The position numbers and the translations under genes are program-made. Of a stretch of 64,000 bases of DNA, positions 1 to 12,800 are shown one piece after another. How positions within the stretch are numbered: the stretch's first letter is position 1; every line of letters starts with the position of its first letter. The notes beneath the pieces were generated by a model. That model saw nothing but the letters and a program-made list of their open reading frames with translations. It was not told the DNA's origin and ran no database searches. Source of the stretch: Branchiostoma floridae (Eukaryota; Chordata; Leptocardii; Amphioxiformes; Branchiostomatidae); NCBI RefSeq assembly GCF_000003815.2, contig NC_049991.1, positions 9,635,182 through 9,699,181 on the forward strand, in the 5' to 3' direction.

Positions 1-7
1 AATGGTC

Positions 8-140
8 AGGAGTTATTGTGTTTTGTCTGTGTCTTCGTGTGTCTTGGTGTGTGTCCATTGTGATTTGAATATCATAGATTGGCAGTTTTCTGTCTGTGTG
101 TTTGTGTGTCTTGGTGTGTGTCCATTGTTATGTGAATATT
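8..140. repeat. Two-unit tandem repeat, period about 67 bp
   Basis: A GT-rich unit containing GTCTTGGTGTGTGTCCATTG occurs at about 41 and again at about 108, followed by similar flanks. It lies in the KATNIP intron upstream of the first recognised exon. The rest of 1-771 shows no exon I can support. Confidence 0.65.
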
Positions 141-320
141 AAAGAGTGACAGGGTGTGAGGCAGAAAATGGTGTAACTGGAGACTGGCAGAATGGGAAGG
201 TTGGCTTGGCCCGGGTCTAAAGTTGTTCCCACGGGCTGGCAAAAAAACGCAGAAATAGAATTAGCACACTAAGGAATAAAACAGGCATTCTCAAAATTCA
301 AATATTTCACACTCTTGGCA

Positions 321-597
321 GGGCTCGAAATACTGGGTACATGTGCACCCAGGTGCACCCCAAACTGGAGCTGTGCACCCAAATATTTTCTTACGTTTAT
401 ATGTAAAGATATCAAAGTGTACTAGTATACATCATATTCTTGACATCTAAGTGTTAGAAAGATAATAAAGATGTCTGTCATGGTACTTGTTTAACAATTT
501 GATAGCTTGTAACTAAGTTTTATTATTAGGTTATTACTTCAATATTAAGCTGGGTGCACCAGTGCACCTAATGCCAAAAATAAATTTTGAGCCCTGC
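321..597. mobile_element. Short inverted-repeat element (hAT-like MITE), KATNIP intron
   Basis: It starts CAGGGCTCGAAAT and ends with the near-complement ATTTTGAGCCCTG, about 277 bp apart. Sub-terminal GGTGCACC motifs are near both ends. CAGGG-type termini are usual for hAT MITEs. The flanking bases (CTCTTGG and CTTGGGT) are only an imperfect target duplication, so the family call is tentative. Confidence 0.55.
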
Positions 598-771
598 TTG
601 GGTATAACTTTTTTTCTTTTGTTGTTAAAGTAAAGCCAACTTACCGTTTTTCTTCTCATGGTCACTTCAAAATGGGTATTAACTAACAATCATTGTTGAA
701 CTTATATCAGATCTGCACATTACATTATGTAGTTTCTTCAATCATGCCAATGTTTCCCCATTTTTATCTAG

Positions 772-3700
772 AAGCACGATGTTAGAAGTGGGCAGGAAGA
801 CAGCAGGAGCTCAGAGGAAGAAGAAATCAATGAACAGCTGGTGTTGAGTATTAATGATGTGAAGACGTTGAGAAGAAGTCTTGAGATGAACTCAAGTATA
901 CAGAAGAACCTTGCTGCTGCCAAGAAGGTTAGTAAGTCTTAAAATATACACATCATGTAGACTCAAAATGTAGTATTAACATGTTACTGAGTCATGAACA
1001 AGTGAGTGAGAGAAGGGGTCTACTATAGAGAGATAGAGAACAGACGATGGATATATACATTAGTGGATAAGTAAACAACAGAATGCTTTTATTTTGTTTC
1101 TTGTGGTAATCATTACAAGAACCTCTTCCTGTTACATTCAGATGGAAGAACCAGAAGAAGAGATAGAAGAGGAGTTGGAAGAAGATAGCCTTGATGAGGA
1201 TAAAGGTAAGAAAATATTTTACTTTTAGGCCTTAGCATACATAATATTGTGTTACTGTTCTGTATGTGTTGTAACTCTGAAGCTTTATCTCAAAACTCAG
1301 GTAAGTGTGAGAATGCTCTATTCTGGACTTATCTATTAGTTTAGTTTAAAATACCTTTTATCATAATATTATGATACCTTTAAGCCCCTAAGGGGCTAGT
1401 TTCCCAGGGTTTATACATATGTACAAACCAAAGGTACAATTCAAAGGTCATACAAGCCTATAATACATACAAATTCCAGCATCAAAGGATTTACATGCAT
1501 AATCACTCAGCTTTCCCAAATGAAGTTAGTATGAATGCAGTAAAACATTAACTGTATCATATTTCCTCAGAAGAACCTGTTGAAGACAGTGGTGGACTGG
1601 AACCAGGAGATATGATTGTACTGGAGTTTGCTGGTACAAGTAAAAAGGGTGAGATTTCTTTTGCATGTTCACATCCCCCATTAAACAAATTACAATATCA
1701 AGATCTTTAGTATACATTACAGGCATCTCTGATGTACTGTAAAAAAATTAAGCTATGATTTGGAATCCTGTGTTTTTACAGCTTGCAAGTTATGCACTGA
1801 CTTTACAATGTAGTTGTTATTTTTAGATGATGTATTTTGCGTTTAGGTCTTTTATCTTTTACTGAAATAATAAATGCTTCAGTAACTGATGCGGCTGTAT
1901 TCAAACTGGACTCATTGAAATGTTTTATTTCCAGAACTTCAAAGAGATCTGTCAGCTGCAAGGTTAGTAGATGCTATATAGTAGATGTTATATTTTAAGC
2001 TTTGAAGCAAGTGTGCCTTTGGAGATGTCCTATTTGCATGTGAATGTGCACTTTTCAATACTAGTTTACATTCTGTATAATTTTCACTGCAGACGAAAAG
2101 GCACAGAGCATGATGACTACATACAGCCCAATAGACCAAATAGAACAAGCCACAGAGATAGGTAAGAATAAATTATGTACATGTAAATGTATAACTGTCT
2201 TTGATTCAGTGGCACAATATGTCTTTAACATTCATCTTTGACAAACTACATTTATGATCATGCACATGTATCTCTACAATTACCTCCATGAAGATGGAGG
2301 TATTGTTTTTGCAATGCTGTTTTTTGTCTGGACAGTAAGCAGAGTTTATAGCTAATAAAGTCTGTGGTCTGCAATAGTTTTTGCCGCTGCACTGCCGGCG
2401 CATAAGAAAAAGTTCTTGCTATCATGATACAAAAAGCATGTAAAGGGGCCAACTAGCAACTTCCATTGGATGCATGAATTTGCATGAAATCTACTACATG
2501 TAGTTTTTCATAGAAGTAAGAAGTTGCCGAGTAATTTGTTTTCTGTCATCCCAAGCCCAAGCAGGAAAGAAAAGGTGCAAAAGGAGATAACTTTAGAAGC
2601 AGGTGAGTAATGCACACTTTTTTTTCACAGTTTTTCTCCAGTCTTTGTCAAAACTTGGCAATCCACTGCTTCTGTGATGTCACGTTATACAGAGACGGGT
2701 GGCACCATAGACTTTCTGCAACTCAGGATCAACTGTTCACTGAGTTACATGTTCTATCTGTATAACTTGAAATCACATTAGCAGTGGATTGCTCATTCCT
2801 TGACAAAGACTGGGGGCAAAAATTTGGATAAGTCAAATTTTTTGTCTTGGCAGTTACAGTAACTGTTCAACTTTGATTCCAAATGACTTCTACCAAGTTT
2901 AACACAGATTAACTTTCAATGTGTTTGCTTCAATTCTAACCGCAATAAGTTTGACATTACATATCTTCCATTACTACAACAGTTCTGTTGTACATTGTCT
3001 GGCTCCTTTTTACTAAGTTTTGCATTAGTCTGCATATAAAAATCAAATTGGACATGACAGCAAGAAAACTTTTCTGAATCTTGACTGCAGAACCAGTGAA
3101 AAGGAAGGAGCGCCCCCTTTCAGCAGCTAGGAAAGTGCAGCCAGGTCCCCAGCAGGACTGGAGTGCAGACAGGGCAGAGGTACTGCAGGCAGTACAGACT
3201 GAGAACATGGCACTGGAGAACCTGAGGAGGGACACCAGGAGTGCACCACTCAGTAGGGCCAAGGTTTGTTTGTTTGTTTGTTTGTTTTGCATGACTGGTA
3301 AACTGCCTTAAAGAAAGTAAGTAAAAAAAGAGTTTTGTAGCCTAAGGGTAGGTACAAGCTGCAGAAGACTGGACTGTAAGGTTTGATTGACCTACACCAG
3401 GATGGAACACTTCCTGTGAGGAAGTGTAGTGAGGATTTTTCAATATGTGCTTCAGGTGTGGTGGTCCACTAACATGGGGCCTCCTGCCTTACTACCAATC
3501 CAAAAGGGGGACCCTATCCCCAGCTAGGCACTCATTTTCACCTGAATCGAGTGAGGAGGTGTGAAGTGCATTTCCCAAATGCACAACACTTGGGTGTACT
3601 GTCTAGGGATTTCAACAAAAAATCTACATTCTACGTCAACAACCCTACCCCCAAGACCACCTCGCCGACTTGGTGGGCTGTATCAGATGTTATTTTTTTT

Positions 3701-6700
3701 GGTTTTGCACAGAGTGTCCAACATACAACTGTGTCATGTGCATTGTAGATAATGGTAAAATGAATTAAGACAGACCAGCATTCAGAACCACAGTGTAAAG
3801 AAGGGATCATACAAAGCAGAGAGTCTTCTTTAATGAAAACATGTTCTGTTGGTTAGGCTGTCCCTAGTGAGGACCCTGCTGCTGTGTTAGAAGCCCTGCA
3901 GGCTGAGAACCAGCAGGTAGAGGAGTATAGGAGGGACACCAGGTCTGCACCTGCACAGGAGCCTCCTCAGGACAGGCAGGGGGGAGATCAGGTAGGGGGT
4001 GAAGCTTAGTGTTCAATTATGAACATTGTTTAGAACAGTTATAGTTTTTACATTGCATAGAATTTCTAATTTCTATATCGTTGATGAAGATTAGACATCT
4101 GCTATTATAATAATAAGTAATAAGATGTGCCAAAGAGCAGTTACTTTCATGTACTCAAGCAACCAGATATGATTTTGGAAACGGTCAGACGTTTCAGACG
4201 ACAATCCTGCGTCTTTCGTCAACAACACTGGAGAAATCTTGTTGGAGAGAACTTCTATATCAATCAAGAACAGATGATACCAATTTCCCAATAGGTGACT
4301 GGAAGGAAGAGGTCTTTGATTTTATTTTACTCTTAGATTTGGTTTCTTGAAGGCTGAATATTCTCAATGTATAAAGTATACGTGTACCTGCCTCCTACTG
4401 CAGTAAATGACTTTTTCCATACAACTTTATTTTGTTTATTTTTCAGGCCCTTGGGGGAGAAGCTTCTTCCCCAAACAGGAAAGATAAGGACAGTTTCCTA
4501 CAGTCTGGGGACTCCCTGGCTCAAGTCATGGACAAGGTTCTACAGATGGATGCTAAGTAGGTGTCTCCTCATACACAAATGTGTACATGTGGTGATGTCT
4601 TAAAAAGTCATCTAGCATGGTCTCCTATCTGAACTGACAGCTTTACATTTAATAATTGAATTTGTACTGTCCAATGGGTGGTTGTATACCACATTATAGC
4701 TACATTTTTGTGATACCATGTAGTGTGTTTTTTTGCTAAATCTTTAAATCATGAAATCTGTAGGATAATCATGTTGATATGTTGTCTTACCCTTACCGAT
4801 TCTCTCATCATCTCAAAAACGAAAAAAAATGGTGTGCTGGCTGATTTGTAATGAGCTTCTCATGTCATTGAATGAAAACATGCTTCAGAGAAATATGCTG
4901 GAAGCAAGTTAGTCTCAACCTTGTTGATGTCAAGCTGAATATTCTGTTCACTAGTCTGTATTCCTTCTCACATGGATAGAATCACACATACACAGTCAAG
5001 TGTACTGATTATAGACAGCATGTATTCAGAGTCCCCATGAGACTCAGTCTGCGCATGTGTACTGAACAGTGGCGGGAGATCTACTCTAACATATTTTATC
5101 TTTGTTCCAGACAACAGAAGATGCTCCTGAAGGCCCTAGGTAAGATAGAGAAGTCAGCACAGCCTGTGTCTCCCAGGGCCTCAGGAAAGGAGAGTGGAGA
5201 TGGGACAGCCGTCATACCTGATGTCAGGCGGGTCAGAGAAGTGAAACCCAGAGAGGTGAGGAGAGCAGGGACGCCTGCATGGGCCAAGGCTGATAGGAGT
5301 GAGCCTATACCACAGGTAGGTGCAGATTTGCACTGTTGTTCCTCCCAATATTGTAGCTTGAACAATGGTTGAAGGTAAAGACATTTACCAAAAGAATAGG
5401 AAACTGTGGATATACATAATGCAGTACATCCTTATAGATTAATAAGAAACTTTGACAGAAAGACTATTACATTTTATGACCTATTAGGTGGTATGTTCAT
5501 GAAAATCTATCTGTAAGCATGTCTAACTTTAAGCTACAATGACATAATGAAATAGACAGTGTTAGTAAGTGTCACTGAGTAAGTGTTAGGGTATGTCATT
5601 TGAAACTATACTATTCAAAAAAAGATATGATTACGATACTTCCTTACTTAGATTATATACACTCAGTAACTATCATTTATAACAAAGAAACTTTATCCAG
5701 CCCAGCTTAAATCTATGGTACTGTTAATCTGTACATGCAAACACTGTCTTTTCTTTGCAGGAGCTTGAAACAGATAATGTCAGGGCCAGCAGTAAGCAGG
5801 ATAAAAGCGAGGGTACGATAGAGGTGTTCTGTGAGATGTTATCCAACTGGGGACACCCCACCAGACTGGGGCTGACAGAGATGGAGTTCTTCGACCTGGA
5901 AGGGAAGAAGATACCAGTATCTGAAGCTGATGTTGTGGTAACCGCGGCTGAGGACAAGAAGGGAACTGTTGGATGTCTGGTCAATGGCAAAACTAAGGTA
6001 AGTACATTAGTAACAGTAGTCTAGTTTTAAAAGGAGAAGCCTGTGTAGGTATCATTGTAGGGTGTACCGGTACAAAATCATTTTTTTCGTTGGACCGGTC
6101 CAAAATGGACCTGAAAATAGATTATGGGCCGATTAGACAATGAACAGATTATATCAGTACCTCTACGTAAATCATTGATAAAGATTTGACATCCAGATAA
6201 TGAGATACCTGTACTCAATTCAAAAGTTACTCAACCTACTGGATAAGTATTGTGAAAGGTCAGACATTTCAGATGGCATCCACTATCTTTTATCAGTGAC
6301 TGACAGAGTCTGAAGTCCCACTGGTACATAAATTTAACCAACCATGCAAGACTATGAATTCTTCATTCACAAAAAAAATTAATGCTTTCTGGCATTTACA
6401 AATAAACAGCTTTTGAGTAACTTCAAATTTGTATTGAGTACTCACATCAATTGATACAATAAAATTTGCTGGTACAGTTTTGATTAGGATATCACCTCCA
6501 ACAATCCATAATCTAAAAGTAGATTATTTTCTTCACATTTTTGTTTATTTTTTCCTTGACTGTTTTTTTTCTAGACAATCAAAGACCGTCACATGTGGAG
6601 CTGTAGTTTTGGTCCTGACAGCCCTTCTGTAGAGCTGGTGTTTAACTTACACGGACAGACTAACAGCCAACAGGGCTTCGGTATCTCCAAGGTCAAGATA

Positions 6701-9700
6701 TGGAACTACAACAAGAGTCTTGCGGTAAGATTACTTAGTAATACATTTTGGTGTGTACAATCATTTACTTACTTCATGAGGTCTCCTCCACTGTACCTCA
6801 AGAGGTTACTGTTTGGTTCCAATGTGCATAGTCACCTATTTGCATGATTGGTAACATATTTGCATTTTCATGCCACCTCACAATGATCTGTATTTGTGAC
6901 AAATGCATGCAAACAAATGTATTACTTAATGTGTAAAATATGTATAATGGAGAGATATTGAAATACAGTTGTCAAAATGCCCTGTCCCATCATATGATAA
7001 ATGATATCCTTTGACTAATAGTATACAAAGTACATGACTGCATAGCAGAAGATCAGAAAGTAACAAATTTTGCACAGAAAATCATTTCTTTTACACAGTA
7101 GTAATTATGGCTTTACTATTTCTACAGGAACTAGACATTGGTGTGCGACACATGAGACTGTACATTGGAGTTGACCTGGTATTCAACGGCGAGGTGGATA
7201 AAGGCTGTGGGAACCAGGTGTTTGATTACAGCACCACCGTGCTGGTGGGAGACCAGGAGGAGACCAAGCCCACATCAGAGCCAGAACTGCGGTCTGAGAC
7301 CAGAATCATTAACTATTCTGATGCCAAGTTGGAGCTGCCTGAAGTGGAAGAGGAACCACCTCGGAGTCAGGAGTCTGCAAGAGGTCAAATTTGTTTTCAA
7401 TTTACCTGTTAAAGATGTTGTATTTTGTTTTGTTGAAGTTGAAGTTTCTGTAACACTTCATGATTACTGTTATGGCAATTCAGAATAAGATACACAATAA
7501 TACAACTCTGTACTGTCTACAACTTTAAGAATACTTTAAGAATATTCAAAATAGGAAGCACACAGCTTCCTTTGACAAGGTCATTGTCCTTATTCTCATG
7601 TAATGGACAATGTGTGCCCCCCCCCCCCCCTGAGGTAACCTTTCTTATCTCATTAAGGATAGTGCAGTGTAGGTGGTCATGTATAGTTGGATGACTTTTG
7701 CAGTGAACAATGGCATTACCCAGCGGGGCTTATGAATTATTAATGATATCAATATCTTATACTCCTGCCAACATCATGACATGTGTAGGCTGATTATTGT
7801 ATTACAGGGATATCATTTTGTTGCTTCAGATTCGGTCAAGCGCAGTTTGTTTGTTTATTATATCATATGGTACTCTATTCATTAATCATTTTACTAACTG
7901 TATGACCAGTACTGCTCAATTCTACAGCTACTATAGGGAATCCAGGTTTGTTAGGAATAGCAGCCTTTATTTTAGTATGAATGCTAAAAAATTGTCATGT
8001 CTTTCATATAATGTTGGGAGTTATTTTCATGGCTTGTGTTTTGGATTGTATTTACTACAGGAGTGAGCTCCCCTAACAGAAGGAGACAGAGAACACCTCG
8101 GATCTCCAAGAAGATGGCTGCCAGGCTGGACGGCCTCCAGAGCCCTGAGTCATCTTCTTCACGCTCGTCGTCTTCTCGAGAAAGTCCTACATGTCCTACA
8201 AGTCCTATGAGGTACATTTTTGTATGAAGTTTGCATGAAGTATACATGTCAAACCTTGTTGGCCAACCATCTGGCACAGGCAAGTACCACCAGTCAAAAG
8301 CCACATCACATCCCCTCCATTTTTACATAGTTAACCACACCCTGTCCTCAACAATATTTTTTGCCTTGAGTACTGGCTGAATCCAACTTAAATTGTACAT
8401 GCACATTACTGTGTGACCATGCAGTGAAAATACAAATATGAAGTTTGTCAAAGAACATCATGTCAATAGAAATACTTTTTGTCATAATTTGAAGATAAAA
8501 GCACGTGTAAAAGCATAGATAGACTAAAGCTAAGCCTTCCTTTAAACATGTAAACAAAATGACTTTTTTTCAGCTATGACAGGGATTCAGGACTAGGGAC
8601 AGAAAGTGCACGGACAGACAGAACAAGAGAAAGCCAGGAAGAACCATCCCTATTACAACAAGTGCAGAAACAAGCCAGGTACATGTATACCCATAATACA
8701 GAATGTAGTAGCCTGAGTACCATCCTCTGTAGTGACTGCTGGCTCAATACTTTTGCTTGCTAACCGTATAAGTATTGAGCCAGCAGTCACTATGGAGGAT
8801 GGTACTCAGGTTAAGACTGATTCAATTTGGCATTAATTTTGTTCAGAATCACAGTGTTCCTATGTTCTACAATGGGTGTGAAATGGACACCCAATAGGTC
8901 TCTGTGACATGCATTGTACAATCAGTCATGTACATTGTATTTCTTGTTACCTTGTAGTCTACCATTGTTGGGTAATGATAATAATGACACAATTAAAGCA
9001 GTCTTCTTCTAAAACTCTGTTCAGGGCTGTGTCTAGAGGCAGTAAGCAAGACTGGTTTGAGCCAGCCAGAAATTCTCCTGACCAGTAAGTCTATCTGTTA
9101 TTCCTCTTCTCATGTCATCACTTCTGCTACACTTTTCTGCTCCAGAACTCCACGCATGTCCTTTCTCCGGCGGTCATTTTTGTTGCAGTGAGTTTTACAA
9201 ACAGCATCATGGTTTTACTTCTTTTTTTTTTTGTCAGAACAAATTCTGTCAATAAGTGAAGGTGCAATGTAAGGAATTTTGTTTTAGTTTTCAGTTCCTT
9301 TTTGATTTTTATCTTTGGAATTACCAAGATACATATTTCAGCTGTATGTATTGCTGTTTTGACCTAACCTACATAATGTTATTCGCAGAAGTAAAGCCAA
9401 GCCAAGAACCAAGCCTCTGTGGCTGCAGGCAGAAGGTAAGTGTGGATTGTTCTCTATATGTGACTGTTTGCTTACAGCTAAGAAGAGAATCATGTCAGAG
9501 ACACTGCTAAAAAAGGTTAAGTTTTTGATTGAATCATATGATTCTAAGAATTCTGTGTGGCGTTGGCGTGGCGTAACTGGTAGAGCGTTCGGCTCGGAAT
9601 CGAAAGGTTCCGAGTTCGATTCCCACCTTGCCCCGACGTTGTGCCCTTGGGAAAGGCACTTTACACGACTTTACCTTACAGTGGAGTGACGCCCACCGAG

Positions 9701-9800
9701 CCTCTTCGGCTAATCTGTCTAACTGTGTGCCAAAAACACACTACGGATTTGGTGCGTCGATGTGCCAACATCTGCACATTGACTTCCACCAAGAACCGTT

Positions 9801-9847
<47 letters not shown>

Positions 9848-12800
9848 ATTCTGTCACCATTCAGTGCATGCAAGACCTGTCCTTATTTCATATCTTAATC
9901 AATATACATGTATTGGTAACCAATAACTGGTTTGTTAATTTATCAAATAGAAGAAAGAGATGGCAGTAGCTCAGATTCTACTGGGCCCACAGTGCAGGAC
10001 ACAGGACTCAACACTACCCTGGACAAGATGGTGCATTGGCCACAGAAAGGGTAATAAGTCTTGCAATATAGCTCATTTGTGTCAGTGCTTATTAAGGCTG
10101 CAGTACAGTTCATTCATGTCACAGCTAATGACAAATAACATTGTTATTATTCTAATTTGATCCAAGACAAAAATAAACAACTCACCATATTTTGAACTGT
10201 TGAAATATCAGACCTATATTATGCGATGTCATTCGTATGAATGCCTGTTACCTGTATGATGACGTGATAGGTGATTTATAGTTTGACAGTCAAGACAGAT
10301 CTGGCCTTGAATGTTAATTTACAGCATGTTTTGTGTAGTTCATTTTCTCTGTTCAATGATGAATAGCACTGTAAATTAACAGTAATGCTTTTGTTGCTAA
10401 GCTCAGACACTTACTCTTCCACTTGACAAACTTTACTGCTGTGCATGACATGTACAATCATGTACATGTAGTTTGATTGTTGGATGGGTTTAGGTTGGCA
10501 CAGTGTTGTTTGTGTTGATCCAGTGTTCCAGAGCTGCATATGTTGTTTGATGGTAGGGTGGGTTGGTAAGGTTTTGTTCAATGGTAGGGTGGGTTGGTAC
10601 AGTATTGTTTGACAGTAGTGTGTGTTGGTACATTACTAGTGTTGTTTTACAGTTACAAGTTTGTGTTGGTATAGTACTAGTGTTCTTTTACAGTTGTGTG
10701 CATTGGTACAGTGTTCCAGAGATGTGTATGTTGTTTGACAGTTGTTTGTGTTGGTACAGAGTTCCAGAGCTGCATATGTTGTTTGATGGTATAGGGTGGT
10801 ACTAATGGTACAGTGGTTTGTGTTGGCACAGTGTTCCAGAGTTGCCCACCTTACTGGACAACATGGAGAGACCAGACAGTAAGAGGAGACCGAGGAGTGG
10901 TCGGAGAAGGGGCCAGACTCCGGAGAACAGGTCATCTAAGGACAGACCTACACACACTCCAGGTAAGCACTCCATAAAATTACATGCATTATTAACACAT
11001 CTGTCTACATTTATGGTTACAGTTGCTACAAGATCTTGATAGATACAAAAAGTCATGTCAACTCAATTAAGAATACTAATCACTTTACCTAAGATGTAAT
11101 ATCAAAAAAGTATGACAGCTAGGTAAGGAAAACACTAGACCATGCCAGAAGGCTACATGTACTATTAGTCTTTATTTTTAATTTATTTTTGATTATATCT
11201 CACTCTGTTGTACATAATCAGTAAATCAGTAGGAAAGCTGTCCAAATGCTTTCATTCATGCTTAGAATCATCATCATCATTATTATCGGTCGACGTGATC
11301 ACACATGTTCGCACATGTTTACACACAACGGGGTTATGTCATTTTTAGTCTGGTATACTTTTATCCCTGAAACATGCTTTTCCAAAGCAACAGAAGGTAT
11401 GTAATTTGAGTGCTCTCCTGCTGTTTAGATGTTGTTGCTGATGAAGGTGAAGAAGCAAGATGGCGGAATCGCGCCTTGTCCTTCGAGTCGAGCGACCCGG
11501 AGACAGAGAAGGTGGCAGGACTCCCGAAACAGCGCTTACAGCAGCCTTGTCCTGACAAGCTGCAGGAGTCGTGGAACTCCCTGTCTCTGTTCAACCACTC
11601 TCACAGGGGACGCATCACCAACATGGACCAGGAAGGTAATACAGGATGGTAGCTTTTTATTTGCTAGAAATTGCATGTTGTAAAATGTACGAATTTTCAT
11701 CACGTGGTCATGTGTAGTCTAGTAACTGTAATATGTTGGACACAACCCTGTATAATGTTAGCTTATAAATGCCAGTTTGTATATTATGTACATGTTTATG
11801 TATAGCACACATGTACAAAATGTATATCATTTTTTACTAGATAAATTACTATGGTGACAATTTTTCATCCTCTAGCAGTTGTCCTAAGTACTTCTGATGC
11901 ACATTGTATCAGAAAAGTTCAGTACTAGATATCTTTCAGTAGTGAAGTAACCATTCTGTGTTCTTATCTAGGTGATGTCCTTGATGACTACCTGTCTGGA
12001 AACAAGAGAAGTAAAACAGCAGAGCCCACAAAGGAAGAGGAGGAAGTTCCAGATACTATGGAGTAAGTTGTTACACACTGTGTATATATTTTATATATGG
12101 TGGTGTAGACTCTATTTTTTTCAGAATCTACAGTTTCTGGTGTGATATTGTAACAGCCGTAAAGTCTTTTTTGACTGGGAATTTTCTTCACTCCTTGGGC
12201 ATGAATAAGGATGAATAAGAACATTCAATGAAACATCTTTCATCGTAACAATCAACTGATGATTATATGTGCAACAATTTGCAGAGAAATCTTTGAGATC
12301 CCAGTACTGCCTGAAGGTAGAGAACTGAGGATCAACATCAGGACAACATGGGGAGACAGGCACTATGTAGGGCTGAATGGGATTGAAGTCTTCAGCAGCA
12401 CTGGACAGCCAGTAAAAATTGCCAAGGTTTGGAAACACCAGTCTTGTCCTATCTGTCCTCTGGATTGCCACTCTCTACATTGTCGTATCATGATATAATA
12501 AAGAGGTAGAAATGATAGTAGTTTCCAGTCTTTTCAAAGCTGCATGACTTTGTGCAATAAGCTTTTGGTTATAATATATACATACTTCTTACCTAGTCCC
12601 TAGACCTCCAGGTCGTTGGGGGGACAAGCTTAAGGTAGCCTTGGAGGTTATAATTATCCCATACCTTTCTTGTTTAGTCAATGTACATTGATGTATCATT
12701 CAGAGAATGATATAAAATGCTTACTTGAAAGCCTTGCGTCTATATACAAATTCCGTCATTCTATCATTATGTCAGGTACATCTGTTGCTAATGATTGATA

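Noticed and set aside
9566-9635. Possible plus-strand tRNA gene
   Set aside because: The tRNA-like part lacks a good acceptor stem and is the head of a SINE with target duplications.
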